A DNA stretch of 40,461 bases. Source: Pirellulaceae bacterium (GTDB lineage Bacteria > Planctomycetota > Planctomycetia > Pirellulales > Thermoguttaceae). Made by a program: the position numbers and the translations under genes. The stretch is from positions 1 through 40,461 of the forward strand of contig JAAYCB010000198.1 of NCBI GenBank assembly GCA_012744395.1, in the 5' to 3' direction. This document shows, in pieces, positions 1 through 8,026 of this stretch; positions within the stretch are counted from its first letter, which is position 1, and each line of letters opens with the position of its first letter. Below the pieces are notes generated by a model, which searched no databases, had not been told where the DNA came from, and saw only the letters and a program-made list of their open reading frames with translations.

Positions 1-95
1 ACGCCCTCGAAATGGCCCTCCGCCTTGCCGCCGAACTCCTCGCCGGCCCCCGCAACGACGGCCTCGGCAACCGTCTCCCCATCAGCCTCGACTGA
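1..95 (+). CDS. C-terminal end of an unidentified protein (gene starts before the window)
   Basis: A plus-strand frame is open from the window edge (first complete codon at 3) and ends at TGA 93-95. About 30 residues are visible, starting ALEMALRLAAELLAG and ending in RLPISLD. Nearly every codon ends in G or C, as in the clear genes nearby, and a terminator-like hairpin follows at 173-200; both support a real gene end. The visible part is probably helical. It is too short to assign a family, and I do not recognise it. Confidence 0.5.
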   Translation, partial: ALEMALRLAAELLAGPRNDGLGNRLPISLD

Positions 96-136
96 CCGCC
101 CCGCTGCGATTCGCTCTTTGACAATTCGTTCAACCT

Positions 137-162
137 GGTTCCCAAGCTCCGCCTTGGGAACC
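137..162. repeat. Dispersed palindromic repeat, intact copy
   Basis: A 26-bp perfect inverted repeat: arms GGTTCCCAAG (137-146) and CTTGGGAACC (153-162) around the six-base loop CTCCGC. The same arms and loop size recur at 1596-1621, inside the glycosyltransferase-like gene, and in decayed form elsewhere. It sits between the stop codon of the partial gene and its terminator hairpin. This is a REP-like intergenic element; no associated transposase is visible in the window. Confidence 0.75.
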
Positions 163-172
163 GCAAGCCCAC

Positions 173-200
173 GCGGCTATCTGAATAGCAGCCGCTTTTT
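173..200 (+). terminator. Probable intrinsic terminator of the partial gene at the left edge
   Basis: The arms GCGGCT (173-178) and AGCCGC (190-195) pair perfectly around an 11-base loop and are followed at once by five T (196-200). It lies 78 bp after the stop codon at 95 and 22 bp before the 3' end of the opposing methyltransferase-like gene. Confidence 0.55.
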
Positions 201-221
201 CCACGAATCGCGCAAGCTCAT

Positions 222-977
222 TTAGTCCGCCAGGTCGAGCCGCAGGCCGCTCTTCTTCGGCTCAAAGCACGCCGCGAGCATCTCGTGCCGAAAATCGGCG
301 GCCAGCGGCGTATGCAGGACGAACCGCCATTGGTAGTAATCGCGGCTGGCGCGAGCGGTTGCAGACGTTCTGCTCCAGCGGGTAAGCCACGCCCGGACCC
401 TTTCGCTCCACGAAACGGCCCGCCGGTCATGATCCAAGGACTCGCGAAAGAGCCTCAGAAACCGGTTCAGACTGGCGAGGAAGGCCGGGGAAACCGGCGC
501 CTTGGTCCCGATTGCGTAGATCCCGTGCGGATCTCCTTCGGGGCCCTGCCAGCCGATCAGCGTGGCATCGAGCGGGGCCGTGAGGGCCTGGAAAGCGTGC
601 GGGGCGGGGCGCCAGAGCAGGTCGGCGTTGGCCGCTTGCCCTCCGGTGCAGCTACAGACCAGCAGCACCCCGCCTGGCGCAACGAGGCGGATCATCTCGG
701 CGGCAACGGCGCCGGGCTCGGCGGCGTGCTGGAGGACATTCAGGCAGGCCACGGTTCCGGCCGAGCCGCTGGCGTATGGCAGGTGCGTCAAACCGTCGAG
801 CGACTCCGTCCAGTCAGCGCAGCCCGCGTCGGCGCCGGCGGCCTCGGCATTCGCCGGTGGGTCGCCCGCAGCCGCCAGCGGCGCCGCGCTGGTCGTCATG
901 CCATATTCATGAATCGGGCCCCGCAGGTCGAAGGTCTCCTTCACGCAGCGGATGAACCGGATCGTATCGTGCCACAT
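222..977 (-). CDS. SAM-dependent methyltransferase-like protein (class I, degenerate)
   Basis: A 251-residue protein. The middle part has the late motifs of a type-11 class I methyltransferase: CLNVLQHAAEP (motif IV/post-IV area) followed by a helix and VAPGGVLLVCSC. A clear glycine-rich motif I (GxGxG) is not visible; the N-terminal part is Ala/Gly-rich instead, so SAM binding is uncertain. The C-terminal half (YYQWRFVLHTPLAADFRHEMLAACFEP) has a solved-looking fold composition but no motif I recognise. ATG at 977 is chosen because AAGGA lies seven bases upstream; a TTG at 983 would be too close to that site. The start lies two bases after the stop of the glycosyltransferase-like gene (980), so the two are probably translated from one mRNA. 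It may modify a sugar or lipid handled by that neighbour; this is inference. Confidence 0.7.
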   Translation of the reverse strand: MWHDTIRFIRCVKETFDLRGPIHEYGMTTSAAPLAAAGDPPANAEAAGADAGCADWTESLDGLTHLPYASGSAGTVACLNVLQHAAEPGAVAAEMIRLVAPGGVLLVCSCTGGQAANADLLWRPAPHAFQALTAPLDATLIGWQGPEGDPHGIYAIGTKAPVSPAFLASLNRFLRLFRESLDHDRRAVSWSERVRAWLTRWSRTSATARASRDYYQWRFVLHTPLAADFRHEMLAACFEPKKSGLRLDLAD

Positions 978-979
978 CT

Positions 980-2881
980 TCAATTCCTTGCGGACGAGCC
1001 GCCGCTGTGCGGACGGCTTGAATCAACAGCGGCGGCCGCGGCGGAGGACCCCGCCGCGCTGCCTGTGCGAATGGCCAATCGGATCTCCGGCGGAGCGCCG
1101 GCCCGCTCCGGCGCGGCCGACGCCCGCACTCGGCTGGCGTCCCAGCGGTAGACCGACACGCCGGCCACCCGGTGATCCCGCTCGTCCGCGGCGGGAAAGC
1201 TGGCCGCGTGTTGGCCGGCGGTGGCCAACAGGAGCCTCAGGGTCTGGCCCCGTTTGCTCGGGCGGCGCAGCTCTTGGTCCTCCACCACGAAGTACCGCAG
1301 CCCGTCACGGCCCAACTCGGTGCGGGAAGCTGCATAGGGTATCGTCGGCAGGCCGGAATACAGCCCGGTGAGGCCCTGCGTATCCACGACGCTCTGTCCG
1401 GCCGCGGCGTGCCTGGCCAGCCAGCCGGCAGCCAGGCGATGTCCAAGGCGTGTGCGATGAGCCGGCCTGGTCCCGTCGACAAGGCAGGTCGCAAGCACGG
1501 CCAGGACGATCGCACCGGCCAGGCAGGACGCGAACGGATGAGGCTGGCTGTGTGCCGCGTTCCCAAGCCCCAGCTTGCGAACCCTCGAGTCTTCTGGTTC
1601 CCAAGCTCCAGCTTGGGAACCCTCCCAGACGTTGGCGGGTGCGAAGGGCGGCGTCCCCAGGCGGGACCTTGGGAACCCGGCAACCCCGCAACTCCGCAAC
1701 CGGGAGACTCCGCGCCGGACGGCACGCGCGGCCACCTCGACCCCGTGTCCCACGCATGCCGCCGCCGCCGCGCACACGGGGAGGAGGTGGCGCGCCGACA
1801 AGTAGCCTTCGCGAGCGGTGTGAACAAAGACGCCGCCAAGCAGCAGCACGGTGAACACCTGGAGGAGCCGATCGGCGGCCGAACCCGGACGCCGGCGCAG
1901 AGACAGCAGCCCGGCAATTGCCAGAAGGCCGGGCGCATAGGCCATCGCCTTGGCCAGCCTTGCGAGTACCTGCACCGGAGCGCCCGCCCAGCCACGCTGC
2001 CGGATGCTGATTGTCGGGTCCTTGGGGGCGAAACAGAGATCCTGCCCGCCGGCAAGGCTGATCTCCGGCGCGGTGGCGCTGGCGGCAGCGCTCGGCAACA
2101 CCGGATTCACCAGGCGGCCGGCCGAGGAAGCCGGAAGCCGATCGGTGAGGGTGGGTCGGGCGAGCGGGGCATACAGACCGCCGGTCGCCGCCAATCCCAG
2201 CCCGTAGGCAAACAGCGCGGCAAGCCGTTGTCGTCGGCAGACGCCGCGGTGAAATCGGCCCGCGGGGAGCACGATTGCACTGGCCAGCGCCAACACGGCA
2301 GCCTCCGCCCGCACAAGCGCGGCCAGGCCCGTCGAGACGCCCGCCGTGGCCGCCAACGCCGCCACTGCCGGGCTGGCGGGACTTTTCGTGCGCCGAGCGG
2401 TGGAGACGGCCGCCAGCAGCCACATCGCAACGCTCAAGAAGAACAGGTGCGTCGAATCGCTGATCCCATCGCCTCCGAGCCGCACCAGTTCGGGCAAGAA
2501 TACCACCAGGGCCGTGCCATACCGGGCCGGCCGCGCTCCGGCAAGACAGCGGCTCAGACCGTATACGGGAATCGGCAGCAGCACGAGCGGCACGGCGGAG
2601 GCAATCTGCGCGCTGAGCGCCCAGGCCTGGCGAAAATCGCCAACCAGCCCGGCAACCATCGCATGAACCGCCGCAACCCAAACGGCAAACAGCGGCGCGT
2701 CCGGCGCGGACCGGACCCACTCGCCAAAACCGGCCTCGCCGAGCAGGCGGGCGGAATGGACGAAGCGCACGGCGTCGAGCGCCGGAACCGCTGCACGCTG
2801 GATGACCGCAACCTGCACCACGCACGCGGATGCGACCAGCGCGGCCAAAAACGCGATCTCGGTTCGGTTCGTCCGCTTCAT
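980..2881 (-). CDS. Multi-span membrane glycosyltransferase-like protein (GT39/ArnT-PMT type)
   Basis: A 633-residue integral membrane protein. It starts with a hydrophobic helix after MKRTNRTEI and has about ten further hydrophobic segments (for example LVLLPIPVYGL, LFFLSVAMWLLAAV, LLQVFTVLLLGGVFV, AGAIVLAVLATCLV). The first periplasmic loop contains PALDAVRFVHSARLL, the place where GT39/PMT-type enzymes carry their catalytic acidic residue. Such enzymes transfer sugars from polyprenyl-phosphate donors on the outer face of the inner membrane. ATG 2881 is preferred over an upstream in-frame ATG at 3016, whose 45 extra residues are Arg-rich and not membrane-like. Residues about 395-443 (GSQAGAWEPEDSRVRKLGLGN region) are encoded by inserted palindromic repeats, and the C-terminus is a low-complexity Ala/Ser tail. 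The family assignment is by topology and general resemblance. Confidence 0.7.
   Translation of the reverse strand: MKRTNRTEIAFLAALVASACVVQVAVIQRAAVPALDAVRFVHSARLLGEAGFGEWVRSAPDAPLFAVWVAAVHAMVAGLVGDFRQAWALSAQIASAVPLVLLPIPVYGLSRCLAGARPARYGTALVVFLPELVRLGGDGISDSTHLFFLSVAMWLLAAVSTARRTKSPASPAVAALAATAGVSTGLAALVRAEAAVLALASAIVLPAGRFHRGVCRRQRLAALFAYGLGLAATGGLYAPLARPTLTDRLPASSAGRLVNPVLPSAAASATAPEISLAGGQDLCFAPKDPTISIRQRGWAGAPVQVLARLAKAMAYAPGLLAIAGLLSLRRRPGSAADRLLQVFTVLLLGGVFVHTAREGYLSARHLLPVCAAAAACVGHGVEVAARAVRRGVSRLRSCGVAGFPRSRLGTPPFAPANVWEGSQAGAWEPEDSRVRKLGLGNAAHSQPHPFASCLAGAIVLAVLATCLVDGTRPAHRTRLGHRLAAGWLARHAAAGQSVVDTQGLTGLYSGLPTIPYAASRTELGRDGLRYFVVEDQELRRPSKRGQTLRLLLATAGQHAASFPAADERDHRVAGVSVYRWDASRVRASAAPERAGAPPEIRLAIRTGSAAGSSAAAAAVDSSRPHSGGSSARN
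1559..1680. repeat. Cluster of palindromic repeats inside the glycosyltransferase-like gene
   Basis: Three related units lie in 120 bp. The copy at 1596-1621 is perfect, with arms GGTTCCCAAG and CTTGGGAACC around CTCCAG. The copy at 1559-1582 has arms GTTCCCAAG and CTTGCGAAC with one mismatch. A third, decayed unit around 1650-1680 keeps the right arm CCTTGGGAACC. The first matches the element at 137-162 base for base in both arms. The reading frame of the host gene stays open through all of them, so they are translated as a loop before a membrane helix. Confidence 0.75.
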
Positions 2882-3367
2882 TGCGGTTCCTGGGGACTCG
2901 TCGCGGAGTAATGTGGCCTGGAGGGGCGCGCGGCGCGTCGGTTGGCCCCGTGCCTGGCGATGGGCGCGCAGAAGGTAGCCGGTTTCCGTCCGAGGGTCAA
3001 TTTCGATCTTGTGCATTCGTGCATTCTCGACGTGTCACGAGGCAAGCTGGAGCGATCCGGCGCCTGCGAGCAGCCGCTGCGCGGCGAGAAAATTGAAACT
3101 GCGGGCTGTGTGCTGTCTGGGAGGGATGGGATGGATCGTTCCGGTCGGGTTGCCCAGGCCGCACGGACCCGGTCCGGTTCGACCTGGTGGCGTCCTGCTG
3201 CCGAAGAAACGAACTGGAGCGGTGCGCCTTGCCCTCCGCGGGCGGCATCGGCGGCGGGGGGCGTCGCGCGCCGAACGCCGCCTGAAGTTCGTCTTACCCG
3301 AACCGTAGTTTGCGGCTATGATTCGCCCGTTTTCCGGATCCCATCCGGCCTTTTCGAGGCCCGCCTG
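2882..3367. other. Divergent intergenic region without a recognised gene
   Basis: This 486-bp stretch separates the start of the minus-strand glycosyltransferase-like gene from the plus-strand membrane protein. The plus-strand reading frame stays open through it, but the translation is Arg/Gly-rich and unlike a protein domain. A small tandem duplication, GTGCATTC twice, lies near 3010-3026. Promoters for both neighbours must lie here, but I cannot point to a convincing -35/-10 pair. Confidence 0.5.
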
Positions 3368-4480
3368 ATGCAGTTTCGCCGAAGCGGTCAACGCGACTAT
3401 CGACGCCGCCGGGTCTTGAATGAAATCCGGTTCGGCCGTTCGGCGCTGTGGAACGGCCGACCGGATGGTTGGGCGCGGTACGGCAGCGGTTCGCTGCTGG
3501 CCCGTCGATCAGCACACTACGGGGATGCTGAGTTCATGGACGAGCAATGCCGGTTGACCGATCTGGTGCCCATGCGAATGGGCACCTATCTGCTGATTCT
3601 GATCGTGGGCGCCGGGATCATCGCCGCGCTGGAAGGGCTCTACCACATCATGCCGCTGTTGGTGCCGTTGACCACCGATGGTCGCGTGGCGGCGTTTGAC
3701 CTCGACGGCGAAGGGAGCCTGGCGGTCTGGTTTTCGTCGATGACGCTCGCCTTGGCCGCCCTCGCGGCGATGCTCGTGTACAGCATTCGCCGCCACCGAC
3801 GCGACGATTACCACGGACGATACCGAGTCTGGGTCTGGGCCGCCTTGGCGTTTCTGGTGATGAGCCTCGACGAGACGGCGAGCCTGCACGAGGGCTTCAA
3901 GGAGATGATGACCTGGCTGACCGGCAACCGCGTGTTCGGCGACGGTTCGATCTGGTGGGTGGCCGCCTACTTCTTCACGCTGGGCGTGATTGGCACGCGA
4001 TTGGTTGCCGACATGTGCGAATGCGGGTTGTCGACCATCGCCATGTTCGCCGTGGCTCTCTGCTACGTGGTCGCCGTGGCCGCGCAACTCGAGCTGATCC
4101 TGCCCGAATCCGCGGCCCGCGGCGTGATGCTGGAAGAAGGGGCGGAGATGCTCGGCAACCTGCTGCTGGTGCTGGCGATGCTGCTGCACGCCCGGCACGT
4201 TGTTCTGGATGCGGAGGGTCTTTTGCCGGCGCGCCGCCCCGATCGGGATGCGGACGGATACCTCTACGAGGCCGGCGACGGGGGCTGGTCAGCGCTCGAC
4301 GAAGGGGATATCCTTGTACATCCGCCCCGTTCCGCGCGGCCGCCGGCTCGGGCGATCGTCACGTCCGTGCCGGTGGTCGAAGAGATCACCGCGCCGCTGG
4401 GCCGCAAGCTGACCAAGCAGGAGAAGCGGGCGATGCGGTTCAGGCTGGAACAAGCGCGGCGCCGCCGCGAAGAGCGCTAA
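3368..4480 (+). CDS. Six-span membrane protein with buried acidic/histidine motifs, function unknown
   Basis: A 370-residue protein. After an Arg-rich N-terminal segment of about 65 residues come six hydrophobic helices: YLLILIVGAGIIAALEG, WFSSMTLALAALAAMLVYS, VWVWAALAFLVMS, WWVAAYFFTLGVIG, IAMFAVALCYVVAVAAQ and GNLLLVLAMLLHARHVV. Two motifs stand out at helix ends: SLDETASLHE (D168, H174) and LEEGAEMLG (E256 onward); paired acidic and His residues of this kind suggest metal or proton handling. The C-terminus is a cytoplasmic, strongly basic tail (KLTKQEKRAMRFRLEQARRR). ATG 3368 is chosen because GAGG lies eight bases upstream; M at 3536 is an alternative that removes the basic leader. I recognise the general type but no named family. 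Confidence 0.75.
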   Translation: MQFRRSGQRDYRRRRVLNEIRFGRSALWNGRPDGWARYGSGSLLARRSAHYGDAEFMDEQCRLTDLVPMRMGTYLLILIVGAGIIAALEGLYHIMPLLVPLTTDGRVAAFDLDGEGSLAVWFSSMTLALAALAAMLVYSIRRHRRDDYHGRYRVWVWAALAFLVMSLDETASLHEGFKEMMTWLTGNRVFGDGSIWWVAAYFFTLGVIGTRLVADMCECGLSTIAMFAVALCYVVAVAAQLELILPESAARGVMLEEGAEMLGNLLLVLAMLLHARHVVLDAEGLLPARRPDRDADGYLYEAGDGGWSALDEGDILVHPPRSARPPARAIVTSVPVVEEITAPLGRKLTKQEKRAMRFRLEQARRRREER

Positions 4481-4521
4481 ACCGCCTGCAAGCGAGGATT
4501 CCGAACCCTGGAGTGAACGTG

Positions 4522-5271
4522 ATGAACCGTCTGATGTTGCGCATCTTGGTGGCAGCCTGCCTTCTGATTCCTGCCTCCAATACGCCGGCGGCCGGCCCGC
4601 CGCATGACAGCCGGGCGACGCCTGCGGGGCAGAAACCGTGCGAGCTGGACCGGAGTGTGCCCGTGCGGATGAAGTACCTGCTCCATCTGCCCGAGGACTA
4701 CGACCGGAAGGAGTCGTGGCCGCTGCTGCTCTTTCTGCACGGAGCCGGCGAGCGGGGAGACAACCTCGAGTTGGTCAAGACGCACGGGCCGCCCAAACTC
4801 ATCGAGGCTGGCGAGTCCTTTCCGTTCGTGGTCGTCGCGCCGCAGTGCCCCGCCGGCCGCTGGTGGGAGCCCCACGAGCTGGGGGCGCTGATCGACGAGA
4901 TCGTCGCCAACCACAAAGTGGACGAGGACCGCATCTACGTGACCGGCCTCAGCATGGGAGGCTTCGGCACGTGGGCCTTGGCGGTCCATCAGCCGGAGCG
5001 GCTGGCCGCGATCGCGCCGATCTGCGGCGGCGGCGAACCCCTGATGGTCCGCCTGCTGCCGGTCAAGGTTCCCGCGTGGGTGTTCCACGGGGCGAAAGAC
5101 ACCACGGTGCCCGTGGAACGATCGCAGCAGATGGTCGACGCCCTGAAAAAGGCCCGGTGCACCGTCAAGTTGACCGTCTATCCGGAGGCCGGCCACGACT
5201 CGTGGACCAAGACCTACGCCAACCCGGAGCTCTACCGGTGGCTGCTCGAACAGAGGCGGGCGGTGAAGTAA
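4522..5271 (+). CDS. Secreted alpha/beta-hydrolase, esterase/PHB-depolymerase-like
   Basis: A 249-residue exported serine hydrolase. The signal peptide is MNRLMLRILVAACLLIPAS with probable cleavage after TPAA. The catalytic triad is readable: S144 in the nucleophile elbow GLSMGGFG, D193 in HGAKDTTVP and H225 in AGHDSW; LLLFLHGAGERGDN supplies the oxyanion-hole strand. This layout is typical of the dienelactone-hydrolase/LpqC-like group that planctomycetes encode in many copies; substrates are probably acylated sugars or short-chain esters outside the cytoplasm. It starts 41 bp after the membrane-protein gene, so the two could be co-transcribed. A GC-rich inverted repeat (5273-5289) follows the stop without a T-run. 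Confidence 0.85.
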   Translation: MNRLMLRILVAACLLIPASNTPAAGPPHDSRATPAGQKPCELDRSVPVRMKYLLHLPEDYDRKESWPLLLFLHGAGERGDNLELVKTHGPPKLIEAGESFPFVVVAPQCPAGRWWEPHELGALIDEIVANHKVDEDRIYVTGLSMGGFGTWALAVHQPERLAAIAPICGGGEPLMVRLLPVKVPAWVFHGAKDTTVPVERSQQMVDALKKARCTVKLTVYPEAGHDSWTKTYANPELYRWLLEQRRAVK

Positions 5272-5478
5272 TCGCCCGCCCGGCGGGCGCAGCGAACGGG
5301 TGCAGGCCTCTCCGGAGCGTCAGAAAAATGGTGGGTGTAGGGAAACCGCCATTGACACGGGCCGCCTGATTTTTCTATCGTCCGGCCGCGGATTTTCTGG
5401 CAAGCGCCCTGCGCACGCATTGGCCCGGAGCGCGCTTGGCCATTTCGGCAATCCATCCAAGCTGCCCGGCCGACTTCC

Positions 5479-7575
5479 ATGCCACCGTTTCGCCTTCGAA
5501 CTGATCTGGGGGGGGCAAGACGGTTTGCCGTTTTCTTGGCCGTCCTCCCGCTGACACTGCCGCTTTCCGGCTGCGCCACCTCCAAAATGACGGAATTGCG
5601 GTCGATCCCCCGCAGCCCTCTGGTGGAGCGGTTTCAATTGACCTCGCGCAAGGGGCCCCAGGCCAGCCCGCGAACGCAGCAGTTTCTGCGCGTCAACGAC
5701 TTCGACGACTACCGCCACGACCCCACCGCCCTGCTCGCCAAGATCCAGCAGGTGATTGAAGACAATCCTTCCGAGGGGCATGTTTACGCGTTCGCTGAAC
5801 TGGCCTACATCGAGGCCGAGAAAGCCAAGCACACCGACCGCGAACTGGCCTTGAATCTGTATGGGGCGTCGGCGCTGCACGCCTACCAGTACCTGTTCGA
5901 CGACCGGTTTCGAAGTGCCCGCAATCCCTACGATCCCCAGTTTCGCGGCGCGTGCGACCTTTACAACGGGGCGCTCGAGGGAGGCCTCCGCCTGATCTGC
6001 AAGGACCTCGGGCTCAAACCGGATGAAACCTACCGGATCGAGACGGCCAGCGGAGTCTGGCACATTCGGTGCATGGTCCGCCACAGCCAATGGCGGACGA
6101 ACGACTTTGAACGCTTTGAATTCGTCTCGGACTATGAACTCAAGGGGCTGAAGAACCACTACCAGACCTACGGGCTGGGGGTGCCGCTGATCGCCGTCCG
6201 CAATCGACATCAGGGCGAGCCGGCGGCTGCGGCGTACTACCCCGAAGAGCTTAGCTTTCCCGTCACGGCCTTCCTGCGGCCACTGCCGGTCGGCAACGCG
6301 GACCGCTGCGATGCCTCGGCCCAGCACGCCGCCGTGCTGGAACTGCATGACCCCTTGGCGGTCAGCGATATCGGCGTGGCGGACCTCAAGGTGCCCCTGG
6401 AGTCCGATTTGACCACCCCGATGGCCTACTTTCTGAACAACCCCCAACTGAACCGGCTGGCGACGGTCGGGCTGCTCCACCCCGAGAAGCTTCTCGATCT
6501 TCGCCCCACCGGCGAGCAGCGGATCATGGGATTGTATATGTTCCAACCTTACGAGCCGGGCAAGATCCCCGTCCTCATGGTCCACGGCCTCTGGTCGAGC
6601 CCGATGACCTGGGTGGAGATGTACAACGACCTGCGGAGCTCGGCGGTGATTCGGGAGAATTACCAGTTCTGGTTCTACCTCTATCCCACGGCCCAGCCCT
6701 TCTGGATCAGCGCGGGCCAGTTGCGCGAGGACCTGGCCAGGATTCGAGAGGATGTCGATCCGCGGCGGCAGGAACCGGCGCTCGACCAGATGGTGCTCAT
6801 CGGGCACAGCATGGGCGGCCTCGTCTCCCGGTTGCAGACCATCGACAGCCGCGACGACTTCTGGCGACTCGTGAGCGATCAACCCTTCTCACGGCTCGAC
6901 GCCGATCCGGAGACGATCGCCAAGCTCGAAAAGAGTCTCTTCTTCCAGCCCAATCCGTCGATTCGCCGCGTCGTCACGATCGGCACACCGCACCGCGGCA
7001 GCAGGATGTCGAACGACTTGACCCAGTGGCTGTCACACAAGCTGATCCGGCTGCCGGAGATGCTCTCGCTCACCAAGAGCAGCCTGCTGCGAAGGAACAA
7101 GGACGTGATTCGCGACGATCGGCTGCTCCAGATCAAGACGAGCGTTGCCTCACTGGCCCCTGACTCACCTTTCTTCCCGGCGATGCTGGCGTCCTATCGC
7201 GCCCCTTGGGTCCGCTACCACAACGTGGTCGGCGCCCTGTCGGAGGAGGACTGGGCCGGCTACTTGTCGCAGGGGGGCGACGGGGTTGTCGAGCTGGCCA
7301 GCGCCCAGATGGACGACGTTGTCAGCCAGATCGAGGTGCCGGCCCAGCACGCCGAACTCCACGGCCATCCCCGCACGATCCTCGAAGTCAAACGGATTCT
7401 GCTCGAACACCTTCATGAGATCCATGCCGGCGGAGGTCTCTATCCGGTCCGCACGGCCGCCGTCGACACCGCCCCGCCCGGGCAACGCCGGGCGCCCATT
7501 CCGCCGGAGACATGGCCGTGGCCGGCGATGCCGGCAATGCCAGCGGCCACGCTGCCCGAGCCTTCCGCCAATTGA
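5479..7575 (+). CDS. Large alpha/beta-hydrolase lipoprotein (lipase/PGAP1-like)
   Basis: A 698-residue predicted lipoprotein. The N-terminus has a basic region, a hydrophobic core and the lipobox LSGC with C32 as the lipidated residue. Residues about 40-350 form an uncharacterised N-terminal region (YAFAELAYIEAEKAKH helix, then beta-rich segments). The hydrolase domain starts near residue 360 with VLMVHGLWSSPMTW, and the nucleophile is S444 in IGHSMGGLVSRL; a later VVTIGTPHRGS segment is typical of lipases and PGAP1-like esterases. A His near AQHAELHGHP in the last third could complete the triad. The C-terminus is a Pro/Ala-rich tail. Likely role: an envelope lipase or esterase. The gene is separated from its upstream neighbour by about 200 bp and is probably its own unit. 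Confidence 0.85.
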   Translation: MPPFRLRTDLGGARRFAVFLAVLPLTLPLSGCATSKMTELRSIPRSPLVERFQLTSRKGPQASPRTQQFLRVNDFDDYRHDPTALLAKIQQVIEDNPSEGHVYAFAELAYIEAEKAKHTDRELALNLYGASALHAYQYLFDDRFRSARNPYDPQFRGACDLYNGALEGGLRLICKDLGLKPDETYRIETASGVWHIRCMVRHSQWRTNDFERFEFVSDYELKGLKNHYQTYGLGVPLIAVRNRHQGEPAAAAYYPEELSFPVTAFLRPLPVGNADRCDASAQHAAVLELHDPLAVSDIGVADLKVPLESDLTTPMAYFLNNPQLNRLATVGLLHPEKLLDLRPTGEQRIMGLYMFQPYEPGKIPVLMVHGLWSSPMTWVEMYNDLRSSAVIRENYQFWFYLYPTAQPFWISAGQLREDLARIREDVDPRRQEPALDQMVLIGHSMGGLVSRLQTIDSRDDFWRLVSDQPFSRLDADPETIAKLEKSLFFQPNPSIRRVVTIGTPHRGSRMSNDLTQWLSHKLIRLPEMLSLTKSSLLRRNKDVIRDDRLLQIKTSVASLAPDSPFFPAMLASYRAPWVRYHNVVGALSEEDWAGYLSQGGDGVVELASAQMDDVVSQIEVPAQHAELHGHPRTILEVKRILLEHLHEIHAGGGLYPVRTAAVDTAPPGQRRAPIPPETWPWPAMPAMPAATLPEPSAN

Positions 7576-7693
7576 CTGCGGGCAGACACCCGCCGGCTGC
7601 GATTCTTCCCCCGTGCTCTCCGCGGAATCGCGCTGTTGGCGGGTGGACGGGCGGCCGACCGTCGATCAGGTGGCCGCCGATCGCGCCCCGGGG

Positions 7694-8026
7694 TCATGAA
7701 CAGCAGCAGATCGTCAGCCATGCGGGACGGCCATCGTGGTGAGAGTTCCCCTGGTGTTCCGCCCCGACCGAGTGAAAAGCGGCTTCCGCAGTCGTGTCTT
7801 GACTGGCAATCCCCGCCGTCGGATCGGCGATCATCTGATCGGATTCCGGCCGCGCCACGCCACCGGCGTCCAGGTGCGCTTCGACGAGTTCTCCGCGGAC
7901 GATCGTGATCTTGTCGCCCGCTTGAATCCCCAATTTAACGGTCTTCCCCTGGATTCGCAGAACGGTAACCGTCACGCCGTCGCCGATGATGATCTGCTCG
8001 TTCTTTTTGCGCGAAAGAACCAACAT
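7694..8026 (-). CDS. csrA: CsrA/RsmA translational regulator with long C-terminal extension
   Basis: A 110-residue protein whose first 50 residues are an unmistakable CsrA: MLVLSRKKNEQIIIGD, then TVTVLRIQGKTVKLGIQA and ITIVRGELVEAH. The RNA-contacting L4 and R44 of the family are present. CsrA dimers bind GGA in mRNA leaders to repress or stabilise translation. The start is fixed by homology and by AAGGA seven bases upstream. Family members are usually 60-75 residues; this one runs about 50 residues further, in a Ala/His/Asp-containing tail (AGIASQDTTAEAAFHS) that ends in CCCS and has no visible domain. The tail may be a true extension or the result of a lost stop codon. No flagellar genes are next to it. 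Confidence 0.9.
   Translation of the reverse strand: MLVLSRKKNEQIIIGDGVTVTVLRIQGKTVKLGIQAGDKITIVRGELVEAHLDAGGVARPESDQMIADPTAGIASQDTTAEAAFHSVGAEHQGNSHHDGRPAWLTICCCS

Noticed and set aside
1172..2911. 579-codon plus-strand frame opposite the glycosyltransferase-like gene
   Set aside because: Translation is Arg/Gly/Gln-rich with no hydrophobic segments, while the minus strand encodes a coherent membrane protein.
2942..3367. N-terminal extension of the six-span membrane protein
   Set aside because: The open frame continues upstream but encodes Arg/Gly-rich sequence; ATG 3368 has a well-placed ribosome-binding site.
5320..6882. 520-codon minus-strand frame opposite the lipoprotein hydrolase
   Set aside because: Antisense shadow; the plus strand has a lipobox and a serine-hydrolase motif, the minus frame has none.
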